Source: Caulobacteraceae bacterium UBA5005
GTDB taxonomy: Bacteria; Pseudomonadota; Alphaproteobacteria; Caulobacterales; Caulobacteraceae
Direction: 5' to 3'
DNA: 30,432 bases
Assembly: GCA_002398405.1 (NCBI GenBank)
Contig: DGYN01000116.1
Location: 1,107-31,538, forward strand
In this document: positions 1 to 6,080 of the stretch, piece after piece
How the letters are laid out: each line of letters starts with the position of its first letter
Position numbering within the stretch: the stretch's first letter is position 1
The notes under the pieces: generated by a model
The model's input: only the letters and a program-made list of their open reading frames with translations
Databases searched by the model: none
Told to the model about the DNA's origin: nothing
Translations under genes and position numbers: made by a program

Positions 1-1142
1 GCCCACTGGAAGTTGTAGCCGCCGAGCCAGCCGGTGACGTCGACCGCCTCGCCGATGAAATAGAGGCCGGGGACGGCCTTGGCCTCCATGGTCCGGCTGT
101 TGAGCCCATCGGTGTCGATACCGCCGAGCGTCACCTCGGCGGTGCGATAACCTTCCGAGCCCACCGGCTTCACCCGCCAGGCGTTGATGGCGTCGGCGAC
201 CCGGCGAAGGGTCTTGTCGGAAAGGTCCGCGAGGTTTCCCTCCACGCCCTCCTGCTCGGCAATGAGCTGAGCGAGGCTGCGGGGCAGAAGGTCGGAGAGA
301 AAGGTATGCAGCGCCTGGCGCGCATGCGTTTTGCGTTTGGCGCGCAGGATTTCGAAGAGGTCGCGGCGGGGGGCCATGTCGACCAGGATTTCGCCACCCT
401 CGCGCCAGTAGGAGGAGATCTGCAGGATCGCCGGGCCGCTGATGCCCCGGTGGGTGAACAGCATGGCCTCGTCGAAGCGGGCCTTGCCGCTGGAAACCCG
501 CACATCCACCGCCACCCCGGCCAGGGGCTTCAGCCGTTCAAGCATGCCAACTTCAAAGGTCAGCGGTACGAGGGCAGGGCGGGTCTCTGTCACCGCCAGG
601 CCGAACTGGCGGGCGATGTCATAGGCAAACCCCGTCGCTCCCATCTTGGGGATCGACTTGCCGCCGGTGGCGATGACCAGCGCCTTGGCGCGGACTGTTC
701 CCATGGTCCCGGCAAGGACAAAGCCGCCGTCTTCGCGCTCGATGGTCTCAACGGTGGTCTGCAGGCGAAGTTCGACGCCCGCTGCCTTCATTTCGGTCAG
801 CAGCATGGCGATGATCTGCCGGGCGCTGTCGTCACAGAACAGCTGGCCCAGGGTCTTCTCATGCCAGGCGATGCCGTAGCGCTCGACCAGGGTGATGAAG
901 TCGGCGGGTGTGTACCGCTTGAGAGCGGATATGCAGAAGCTCGGGTTCTGCGATAGGAAGTTCGCGGCCGAGGCATGGATGTTGGTGAAATTGCACCGCC
1001 CGCCGCCGGAGATGCGGATTTTCTCCCCCGCCGCCTTGGCGTGGTCGATGACCAGCACCCGGCGGCCGCGCTTGCCCGCCTCGATGGCGCACATCATGCC
1101 CGCCGCGCCGGCTCCGATCACGATGACGTCGAATGCGTTCAC
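1..1142 (-). CDS. HI0933/YhiN-family FAD-dependent flavoprotein (3' end cut by window)
   Basis: This is a predicted FAD-binding oxidoreductase of the HI0933/YhiN family (TIGR00275-like). The family is widespread but poorly characterised, so the substrate is unknown. The N-terminus reads VNAFDVIVIGAGAAGMMCAI, a dinucleotide-binding GxGxxG fold, followed by a family-typical GEKIRISGGGRCNFTN segment at about residue 40. A second FAD-contacting stretch, LVIATGGKSIPKMGATG, lies in the middle, and a C-terminal GLYFIGEAVDVTGWLGGYN signature sits at the window edge, so only a few residues are missing. I chose the GTG at 1142 because CAGGAAG precedes it at good spacing. An in-frame ATG at 1184 would add 14 residues but has a poor ribosome site. 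The gene diverges from the pseudouridine synthase gene, 40 bp away. Family assignment is confident; function is not. Confidence 0.88.
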   Translation of the reverse strand, partial: MNAFDVIVIGAGAAGMMCAIEAGKRGRRVLVIDHAKAAGEKIRISGGGRCNFTNIHASAANFLSQNPSFCISALKRYTPADFITLVERYGIAWHEKTLGQLFCDDSARQIIAMLLTEMKAAGVELRLQTTVETIEREDGGFVLAGTMGTVRAKALVIATGGKSIPKMGATGFAYDIARQFGLAVTETRPALVPLTFEVGMLERLKPLAGVAVDVRVSSGKARFDEAMLFTHRGISGPAILQISSYWREGGEILVDMAPRRDLFEILRAKRKTHARQALHTFLSDLLPRSLAQLIAEQEGVEGNLADLSDKTLRRVADAINAWRVKPVGSEGYRTAEVTLGGIDTDGLNSRTMEAKAVPGLYFIGEAVDVTGWLGGYNFQW

Positions 1143-1182
1143 GGGCTTCCTGTAGGGGAGGGCTTTGCCATAGAGAAGCGCC

Positions 1183-1956
1183 ATGGCCTTTATTCGCCGC
1201 TATGACGGGGATGAACCCCAGCGCGTCAACAAGTGGCTGGCGCAGGCGGGCGTGTGCTCGCGCCGCGAGGCCGAGGCCCTGATCGCGGCGGGCCTGGTCT
1301 CCATCGACGGTGAGCGGGTGGATGATGCGGGGCGCAAGATCCTCGCCGGCCAGACCCTGACCCTTTCCGACGCCGCCCAGGCCGAGCTCGCCGCCCAGAC
1401 CAGCATCCTGATCCACAAGCCGGTCGGCTACGTCTCCGGCCAGCCGGAGCCCGGAAAGATCCCGGCGGTGCGGCTGGTGACGCGTGAGACGCAATGGGGG
1501 GAAAAGGCGCCGGTCCCGCCGAAGGACGCCAGCCTGCCGCCGCTGGGACGCCTGGACGAGGACTCGCGGGGCCTGTTGATCCTCTCGGACGATGGGGTGC
1601 TGGCCAAGGCGCTGATCGGGCCGCAGTCAGAACTGGATAAGGAGTACTTCGTCTTTGTCATCGGCGAGATCACCGAGGAGAAACTTAGCCTTCTGCGCCA
1701 CGGCCTGGAACTGGACGGCCGCCAGCTGCGTCCCGCCAAGGTCGAGGTGGTCGCCGACCGGCGCCTCAAGTTCACCCTCAACGAGGGCCGCAACCGCCAG
1801 ATCAGGCGCATGTGCGAGCTGGTCGAGCTGAAGGTCGCCGACCTCTTCCGCACCCGCATCGGCCCGATCACGCTTGGCGACATGCCCGAGGGCCGCTGGC
1901 GGCCGATCACCCCCGAGGAACGCGCCGCCCTGATCGCTCAGGGCAGGGGCGCGTAG
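1183..1956 (+). CDS. RluF-like 23S rRNA pseudouridine synthase (RsuA family)
   Basis: This enzyme isomerises a uridine in large-subunit rRNA to pseudouridine in the cytoplasm. The 257-aa protein begins with an S4 RNA-binding domain (about residues 12-60, RVNKWLAQAGVCSRREAEAL). The catalytic domain follows, with the signature GRLDEDSRGLLILSDDG in which Asp125 is the expected nucleophile. Near the C-terminus the NEGRNRQIRRMCEL segment is typical of the RsuA/RluB/RluE/RluF group. The later RTRIGPITLGDMPEGRWRPIT stretch resembles RluF more than RluB, so position 2604 is the likely target by homology; this is inference. The ATG at 1183 has AGAAG upstream. The stop lies inside the 3' end of the convergent propeller gene (19-bp overlap). 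Confidence 0.88.
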   Translation: MAFIRRYDGDEPQRVNKWLAQAGVCSRREAEALIAAGLVSIDGERVDDAGRKILAGQTLTLSDAAQAELAAQTSILIHKPVGYVSGQPEPGKIPAVRLVTRETQWGEKAPVPPKDASLPPLGRLDEDSRGLLILSDDGVLAKALIGPQSELDKEYFVFVIGEITEEKLSLLRHGLELDGRQLRPAKVEVVADRRLKFTLNEGRNRQIRRMCELVELKVADLFRTRIGPITLGDMPEGRWRPITPEERAALIAQGRGA

Positions 1957-3026
1957 GCCACCCGGTCGCCGTTATAGGTGCCGAGCCACAGGGTTTTGCC
2001 GCTGATCAGGGCGGCCGCGTGGCCGGGGAAGGCCGCTTCCGGCGCTATGCGCAGGATGTCGGTCGTTTTCAGGGAGACCGGATCAAGGGCGACCACGGCC
2101 GGTCCCTGGCGACAGGGGTTTGCGGTCCCTGGCGTGGGATTGGTGGGCGGGGTGCAGCCCGGCTCAGGTCCCGGTCCCGCCAGCAACAGCTTTCCATCCG
2201 GGGCCCAGCGCAGGTTGTCCGCCCGCAGCTTAGGATCGATGAAAGTTGGCGCGCGCCAGGTGTCGTTCATGTCGTAGCGCATGACCCGGCCCGTGCCGCT
2301 GGAGGCGACGAACAACCATTTGTAGTCGGGAGTGAGCTCGATGCCGTTGGGGGTGGGCAGGTCCGTGCCGCCGAGCTTTTCGAAGGCGCCGCCGGGCTTC
2401 CATTGCATGACCCAGCCGGTGTCCTTGCCCTCGCGGCCGTCCTGCATGGTGAAAGGAGCGTTGTAGAAGTTGGTGGCCAGCACCCGTCCGTCCGCTAGGG
2501 CCGTCACCGAGTTCATATAGGCGCCGGCAGGAGCCGGGATGCAGCCGATCCAGGTCACGGAGGGGGCCGCCGACCCGGAAGCCACTTCAAACACCTCGAT
2601 CGCCTCGCGGCCGCCATGGCCGACCACGAACAGGTGGGCGCGGCCCCGGCCCTGGGCCCGGATCGAGAGACCATGGGCTGATAGGGTCTGCGGGTTCAGG
2701 GGGCCGGGGCACCTGTCGTAGGGCGCCCGCGCTGCGCCGGTGGCGGGCAGGGTGACCTTGGTGGAGGTCTTGGCGGTCTCGTTGATCAGATAGAGCCCGC
2801 CGCTGCCGGGCCGTTGGGCGTCAGCCAAGCCGCTGGCGATGATCCACGGGCCATCGGGGACTTTCACCAGGTCCTCAGGCGCGCGCAGGCCACAGATATA
2901 GGAGAGCTTGGCCCCGGGCGTGCACGAGGCCGTGGCCGGAGCCGGAGGCTGTCCCGCTGCAAGGCCCAGGGCGCCCGCGCCGAGGAGGCCCGCCGCGGTG
3001 GCCGCTGCAATCGCCAAGGCGCGCAT
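1938..3026 (-). CDS. secreted SMP-30/gluconolactonase-like beta-propeller protein
   Basis: This 362-aa protein starts with a Sec-type signal peptide (hydrophobic run over residues 3-24, then AAGQP), so it is probably periplasmic or secreted. The body has the repeating pattern of an SMP-30/strictosidine-synthase-like propeller: LPTPNGIELTPDYKWLFVASS, then blades with DNLRWAPDGKLLLAG and a C-terminal LWLGTYNGDRVAYAPLP. It contains several cysteines and a Pro/Gly-rich CTPPTNPTPGTANPC loop that could form a disulfide. The ATG at 3026 overlaps the stop of the upstream esterase gene as TGATG, indicating translational coupling; a TTG one codon earlier is less likely. Pairing with a secreted esterase suggests joint breakdown of an extracellular lactone or ester. 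That is inference; no substrate can be read from the sequence. Confidence 0.8.
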   Translation of the reverse strand: MRALAIAAATAAGLLGAGALGLAAGQPPAPATASCTPGAKLSYICGLRAPEDLVKVPDGPWIIASGLADAQRPGSGGLYLINETAKTSTKVTLPATGAARAPYDRCPGPLNPQTLSAHGLSIRAQGRGRAHLFVVGHGGREAIEVFEVASGSAAPSVTWIGCIPAPAGAYMNSVTALADGRVLATNFYNAPFTMQDGREGKDTGWVMQWKPGGAFEKLGGTDLPTPNGIELTPDYKWLFVASSGTGRVMRYDMNDTWRAPTFIDPKLRADNLRWAPDGKLLLAGPGPEPGCTPPTNPTPGTANPCRQGPAVVALDPVSLKTTDILRIAPEAAFPGHAAALISGKTLWLGTYNGDRVAYAPLP

Positions 3027-4039
3027 CAACCGCGCCTCACCTTGCCGCCAGGCGCGGCGACCATCAGCTTGACGATCTCTTCGAGAACGACGGGTTCCAG
3101 GCCCTCAGTATGTCCCTTGTCCTTGCGGACGATGTCGGCCACCAGCTTACCGCCCCTGCAGCCGGGATAGACCCATTCCTCGGCGGTTCCTGGCCGGGCG
3201 AAACGGCCCCAGCTTGGGCCGCGGCTCTGGTCGGTGGCGGTGACGTAGCCCGCGCGGGTGTCCACCAGATCGGCTTTCTTCACCCGGTCGCCGCAGCCGT
3301 ATTTGGCGGCCCAGGGCGAGGTGGCTGGAAGGCCGGCGATCTCGAGCTCCCCGGCCGTAAAGATATGGTGGAAGTCGCAGGCCGGCATCTGTTCAGGCGC
3401 CGGAGCGGGGGCCGCCGCGCCGGCCGCCGCCGGGGCGCGGGCGAAGGTCACGGGCGTGTTGCCGATGCGGCCGCCAGAGAGGCTGAGCCAGCCATCGACC
3501 TTGGTCTTGAAATAGTCGGAACAGACGATCCGGCGGGAGGTGATGCCTCCCTGGCTGTGGCCGGCCAGCCAGAACGACTTGATGTTGTTCTTGCCGAACT
3601 CGGCGATCACGGTGTCGACCACATTCTGCAGGTAAGCGTCATCCGCTTCCGCCACCCAGCGCCGCTGTGGCTCGGCGGTCGCGGCGGTCGGGGTGGCGAC
3701 AACGATTCGGTATTTGTCCTTCAGGTCGATGATCGGGAAGTAGTGCCGCTGCCAGTTACCAATCGACCCGGCGCCGTGGAGGTTCAGGACGAAAAGCACG
3801 TCCTCGCCGGGTTTCAGATCGCAAGGATAATCCAGGAAGAACTTGCGCTTGGTTTTGGGCTCGACCGCGTTGCCGTCGGCGCTTGTCAGGGCCGCCAGGC
3901 AGTTGGCGTTGGGGCAGTTGACGCGGGGCGGGGCGTTGCATGAAGCGCCGGTAATCGAACCCGGCGCGGCGGCGGCGCTGCCGCCCACGACGGCGAGACC
4001 CAGGGCCGCGATCGCGAACCCGACGGTTTTGATATTCAT
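3026..4039 (-). CDS. secreted alpha/beta-hydrolase, PHB-depolymerase/feruloyl-esterase-like
   Basis: This is a predicted exported esterase of 337 aa. A signal peptide covers residues 1-25 (MNIKTVGFAIAALGLAVVGG, then SAAAAP). The alpha/beta-hydrolase core shows the oxyanion-hole motif LNLHGAGS near residue 88 and the nucleophile elbow GHSQGG with Ser162. KGHTEG near the C-terminus is the likely catalytic histidine. The many cysteines suit a disulfide-bonded extracellular enzyme. An Ala/Pro-rich low-complexity insert (about residues 206-226) interrupts the domain before the ACDFHH segment. GGGAGG lies upstream of the ATG at 4039. It is first in a two-gene unit with the propeller protein and diverges from the SRAP gene across 77 bp. 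It resembles the LpqC/PHB depolymerase-type esterase group; the exact substrate is unknown. Confidence 0.82.
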   Translation of the reverse strand: MNIKTVGFAIAALGLAVVGGSAAAAPGSITGASCNAPPRVNCPNANCLAALTSADGNAVEPKTKRKFFLDYPCDLKPGEDVLFVLNLHGAGSIGNWQRHYFPIIDLKDKYRIVVATPTAATAEPQRRWVAEADDAYLQNVVDTVIAEFGKNNIKSFWLAGHSQGGITSRRIVCSDYFKTKVDGWLSLSGGRIGNTPVTFARAPAAAGAAAPAPAPEQMPACDFHHIFTAGELEIAGLPATSPWAAKYGCGDRVKKADLVDTRAGYVTATDQSRGPSWGRFARPGTAEEWVYPGCRGGKLVADIVRKDKGHTEGLEPVVLEEIVKLMVAAPGGKVRRG

Positions 4040-4116
4040 TCCCAGTCCTCCCAGCCTGCTCTTCTGCGGCAGACTTTCGCTGCTAGGTTAGGCGCCAAGC
4101 CATACCAAGGGCAACC

Positions 4117-4671
4117 ATGTGCAACGACTTTCGACTTAAGGCCGGGATTGAATATCTGATCGAGACCTTCAGCGAGACGAGGGTTCCCTTGAGGTTCCCC
4201 GCGGGCCTGCCGAACATCGAGCCCCGGGACGACATCCGCATCACCGACCGGTCGCCGGTGATCAGGGCGGACGGGGAGGGCGCGGCGCTTGAAGTCATGA
4301 AGTGGAGTTGGCCGGGGCCGACGGGCAAGCCGGTGTTCAACTTCCGCAGCGAGGGCCGCCGCTTTGCGCAGGGCCGATGTTTGATCCTGGCCGACGGATT
4401 CTATGAGTTCACCGGCGCGAAGTCGCCGAAGGCGAAGTGGCTCTTCACTGTCGCGGATTCGCCCCTGTTCGCCATCGCGGGTCTGATCCGGGACGATGCC
4501 TGGACCATGCTGACCTGTGAGCCGGGCGCCGACATCGCGCCGTACCATGACCGGCAGGTGGTGATCCTGCGGCCCAGTCAATGGGCCGGCTGGCTTAGTC
4601 ACGCCGAGAACGAAGCCGAACTGCTGAGGCCACTGGCGGCGGGCTCCCTGGCCGTGGAGCGAGTCGCCTAG
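4117..4671 (+). CDS. SOS response-associated peptidase (SRAP, YedK/HMCES family)
   Basis: SRAP proteins covalently capture abasic sites in single-stranded DNA through the amino-terminal cysteine exposed when Met1 is removed. This 184-aa protein begins MCNDFRLK, placing Cys2 correctly. It carries the family landmarks FNFRSEGRRF (usual form NARSE), RCLILADGFYEF with the conserved Glu, and YHDRQVVIL, matching the usual HDRMPVIL segment with its active-site His. AAGGGC precedes the ATG at 4117. The protein is slightly shorter than typical members (about 220 aa), and the basic loop after the Cys is brief. It is transcribed away from the esterase gene and I see no LexA-type operator that I trust. 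Family assignment is confident; SOS control here is not shown. Confidence 0.88.
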   Translation: MCNDFRLKAGIEYLIETFSETRVPLRFPAGLPNIEPRDDIRITDRSPVIRADGEGAALEVMKWSWPGPTGKPVFNFRSEGRRFAQGRCLILADGFYEFTGAKSPKAKWLFTVADSPLFAIAGLIRDDAWTMLTCEPGADIAPYHDRQVVILRPSQWAGWLSHAENEAELLRPLAAGSLAVERVA

Positions 4672-4822
4672 CGGGGGGATTCGAAATGGCTCCGGCAGCA
4701 CCCCTGAAGGCTCCCGAAGAACGCCGTTGTCGATTTTTTGAAATATTTCGCGCGCCTGTCGCGACGGAAATCCAAGCCAATCCCGTGAGATAGCAATTGG
4801 CGAGGGCTTTTCGGCCACCAAA

Positions 4823-4836
4823 AATGGTGAACCATT
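4823..4836. repeat. inverted repeat AATGGT-GA-ACCATT
   Basis: This is a perfect 6-bp inverted repeat with a 2-bp spacer. It lies about 75 bp upstream of the putative ECF element that precedes the 37-aa peptide gene. It has the size of a dimeric repressor half-site pair, but no regulator can be named. Confidence 0.4.
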
Positions 4837-4848
4837 CAAAAACAGCTA

Positions 4849-4880
4849 TTGTGTTTCGCACGCTACCGTGTGATACACAC
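4849..4880 (+). promoter_or_regulatory. possible weak promoter TTGTGT-N17-GATACA over a GTGTG-ATA-CACAC inverted repeat
   Basis: A TTGTGT hexamer (4849-4854) is followed after 17 bp by GATACA (4872-4877), which has a TG two bases ahead of it. The -10 match is poor. The perfect inverted repeat GTGTG-ATA-CACAC (4868-4880) covers the same spot and could be an operator. This is suggestive only. Confidence 0.2.
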
Positions 4881-4910
4881 TACCACTGGCGCAGGACATC
4901 AAGCGCCGGT

Positions 4911-4942
4911 GCATCCAAACGGCCTACCAGTGACCACTTAGC
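4911..4942 (+). promoter_or_regulatory. putative ECF sigma promoter, copy 1 (GCATCCAAA-N17-CTTAGC)
   Basis: GCATCCAAA (4911-4919) is followed after exactly 17 bp by CTTAGC (4937-4942). The same pair with the same spacing occurs upstream of the 50-aa peptide gene and of the second DUF6249-ECF cassette. The spacing and asymmetric two-box layout match ECF-type -35/-10 elements. The ATG of the 37-aa peptide lies 64 bp downstream. The assignment to an ECF sigma factor, and to which one, is inference. Confidence 0.5.
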
Positions 4943-4984
4943 TTTGAGTGCAAGCGTTCCTCCCTCCAACCACTTGAACCCCAA

Positions 4985-4999
4985 GTCTCTCGCAAAGGA
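4985..4999 (+). repeat. shared mRNA leader word, copy 1 (GTCTCTCGCAAAGGA)
   Basis: This 15-base word contains the ribosome-binding site of the 37-aa peptide gene. It recurs with one extra A at 5197-5212, ahead of the 50-aa peptide gene. The similarity resumes at the start codons (ATGAAGACG in both), although the proteins then differ. Confidence 0.6.
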
Positions 5000-5006
5000 T
5001 CTGAAA

Positions 5007-5120
5007 ATGAAGACGGCCCTGAACCTCGCCCGCGCCCAGCGCGCCATCGACGGGGGCTCTCTCTTGCTCCTGGTCCTCGGCATGTCGCTGGCGGTCGCGC
5101 TGTTCACCCTCGGCTTCTAG
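5007..5120 (+). CDS. 37-aa single-pass membrane peptide
   Basis: This small gene is supported by a ribosome-binding site (AAAGGAT, 7 bp before the ATG), a promoter-like element upstream, and a leader shared with the next small gene. The peptide has a basic, amphipathic N-terminus (MKTALNLARAQRAIDGG) followed by one hydrophobic segment of about 18 residues (SLLLLVLGMSLAVALFTLGF). It should therefore insert in the inner membrane with a short cytoplasmic head. I do not recognise the family. The putative ECF promoter makes it a candidate output of the neighbouring sigma factors, for example as a stress-linked membrane peptide. That role is inference, and the peptide could instead be a regulatory leader. 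Confidence 0.6.
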   Translation: MKTALNLARAQRAIDGGSLLLLVLGMSLAVALFTLGF

Positions 5121-5132
5121 CTGCGCCGGGCC

Positions 5133-5164
5133 GCATCCGAAGGGCGGCGTCCCGGTCTCTAGCC
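5133..5164 (+). promoter_or_regulatory. putative ECF sigma promoter, copy 2 (GCATCCGAA-N17-CTAGCC)
   Basis: GCATCCGAA (5133-5141) is followed after 17 bp by CTAGCC (5159-5164), aligning with copies 1 and 3. It begins 12 bp after the stop of the 37-aa peptide, so the 50-aa peptide gene appears to have its own promoter. The downstream ATG is 56 bp from the -10-like box. Confidence 0.45.
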
Positions 5165-5177
5165 AAGGGTAAGTCCC

Positions 5178-5197
5178 CCGCGGCCTCCCCGCCGCGG
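5178..5197 (+). other. 5' UTR hairpin CCGCGGC-CTCCCC-GCCGCGG
   Basis: A perfect 7-bp stem (5178-5184 with 5191-5197) closes a 6-nt loop. It lies between the putative promoter and the ribosome-binding site of the 50-aa peptide gene. There is no following T-run, so it is more likely an mRNA stability or translation element than a terminator. Confidence 0.45.
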
Positions 5198-5212
5198 TCT
5201 CTCGCAAAAGGA
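5197..5212 (+). repeat. shared mRNA leader word, copy 2 (GTCTCTCGCAAAAGGA)
   Basis: This is the second copy of the leader word seen at 4985-4999, here with an additional A. It supplies the AAAAGGA ribosome site for the 50-aa peptide and begins at the last base of the preceding hairpin. Confidence 0.6.
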
Positions 5213-5220
5213 CCTCTCGC

Positions 5221-5373
5221 ATGAAGACGCTTCTCCTCGCGCTCTTCGCCGTCGTCAGCCTCGCGGGGCAGGCGGCGATCGCCCAGGCGCCGCCGCCGGC
5301 TCCTAAGGCGTCCATCGCACACCAGAACTCCGATGACCGTCCGGCGGCGGTCATCGTCCAAGCATCACGCTAG
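5221..5373 (+). CDS. 50-aa secreted or periplasmic peptide with signal sequence
   Basis: The gene has AAAAGGA 8 bp before its ATG and a promoter-like element upstream. The product starts with a classical signal peptide (MKTLLLALFAVVSLAGQAAI, with AIA-QA as a likely cleavage site). That leaves a mature tail of about 28 residues rich in Pro and Ala and then polar residues (PPPAPKASIAHQNSDDRP). There are no cysteines in the mature part and no lipobox. The first three codons and the leader match those of the 37-aa membrane peptide, suggesting co-regulation. A terminator lies 125 bp downstream. I recognise no family; a small ECF-controlled envelope peptide is the best description, with function unknown. 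Confidence 0.6.
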   Translation: MKTLLLALFAVVSLAGQAAIAQAPPPAPKASIAHQNSDDRPAAVIVQASR

Positions 5374-5398
5374 CCTTACGCGTGACTTTTGAAGGCCG

Positions 5399-5418
5399 GG
5401 ATCGGACCGCTCCGATCC
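5399..5418. repeat. hairpin GGATCGGA-CCGC-TCCGATCC
   Basis: A perfect 8-bp inverted repeat (5399-5406 with 5411-5418) closes a 4-nt loop. It lies 26 bp after the 50-aa peptide stop codon and has no T-run. It is probably a 3' UTR stem that may protect the short transcript. Confidence 0.5.
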
Positions 5419-5497
5419 TCCATGGGGCAACGGTTTCGAGGGTTTTCCTGATGCCTCGCCGCCGCTCCCCTCAACGCCCACCGGACGCCGGGGCTTT

Positions 5498-5519
5498 AAG
5501 GCCCGGCGCGGCCTTTTTT
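5498..5519 (+). terminator. Rho-independent terminator after the small-peptide genes
   Basis: The stem AAGGCC (5498-5503) pairs with GGCCTT (5510-5515) across a CGGCGC loop, and the T-run continues to 5519, six T in all. An alternative overlapping stem GCCGGGGC/GCCCGGC (5487-5507, one bulged G) lies just before it. This separates the small-peptide genes from the first ECF cassette. Confidence 0.7.
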
Positions 5520-5634
5520 CTTTCCACCCGATTGCAAGCCCTGAATTTTCTGCGCGGCGGCGCATCCGATCCGCCCTCTGGCCTCCTCAAACCGCCAAGC
5601 TAGATTGCAGGCGGCAGCTCAAAGGAGGCCCCCA

Positions 5635-6051
5635 ATGGATGACAACAGCGCCCTGATCCCCATCTTCGGGATCATGATCCCCATCGTCGGCACCATCGTC
5701 AGCGGCCTGGTGATCATTTTTCTGCTCTATTTCCGGCATCGGGAGAGGGCCAAGCTGCACGATACCCTGCGGGCGCTCGCCCAGACCAACAGTCCCCACC
5801 AGGACGCGCTCATGGGGGCCCTGACCAAATCCACAGAGCCCGCGCCGGAGCGCGATCTTCGCATGGCGGTCATCTTCCTGAGCACCGGCGTCGCGTTTTT
5901 GGCGCTCGCCTTCCTGGTCGGCGTGCCCGACTACAGTGACGAGGGCTACGAGGTGGTCTGGCCGATGGTGGCGGTGGCGATCTTCCCGCTCGCTCTGGGC
6001 GTTGGCCGCCTGATCCTCTACCGCCTTGCCAATAAGCGCCTTGGCGACTGA
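5635..6051 (+). CDS. DUF6249-like membrane protein, cassette A
   Basis: This 138-aa inner-membrane protein has three predicted transmembrane helices (about residues 8-33, 77-97 and 107-128). A charged cytoplasmic loop follows the first helix (RHRERAKLHDTLRALAQ, then DALMGALTK). That loop matches the pattern of DUF6249 proteins (KRR...L+..A..G...P..LL..L), which often adjoin ECF sigma genes. The ATG at 5635 is chosen because a full AAAGGAGG (5621-5628) precedes it; an upstream in-frame start is unnecessary. The protein is a paralogue in layout of the 7049-7501 product. It is the first gene of a DUF6249-ECF-small membrane protein cassette, so a sensing or sigma-control role is plausible but unproven. 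Confidence 0.75.
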   Translation: MDDNSALIPIFGIMIPIVGTIVSGLVIIFLLYFRHRERAKLHDTLRALAQTNSPHQDALMGALTKSTEPAPERDLRMAVIFLSTGVAFLALAFLVGVPDYSDEGYEVVWPMVAVAIFPLALGVGRLILYRLANKRLGD

Positions 6052-6080
6052 GAGGCCTCGGCTTCGTCAGAGACCGCGCC

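Larger units (their letters stand above)
4672..5006. other. 335-bp intergenic region with inverted repeats and promoter-like element
   Basis: No protein-coding gene is supported here. The stretch is locally AT-richer than its surroundings. It contains a palindrome GAAATATTTC near 4738, a run of six T around 4734, two short inverted repeats (4823-4836 and 4868-4880) and the first copy of the putative ECF promoter element (4911-4942). All of these lie upstream of the 37-aa membrane-peptide gene. Confidence 0.6.

Noticed and set aside
306..956. Long open frames on the strand opposite real genes (for example 306-956, 3110-3943, 9264-10034, 15534-16277).
   Set aside because: These are typical of GC-rich DNA; they lack ribosome sites and recognisable protein features, and the opposite strand carries clear conserved genes.
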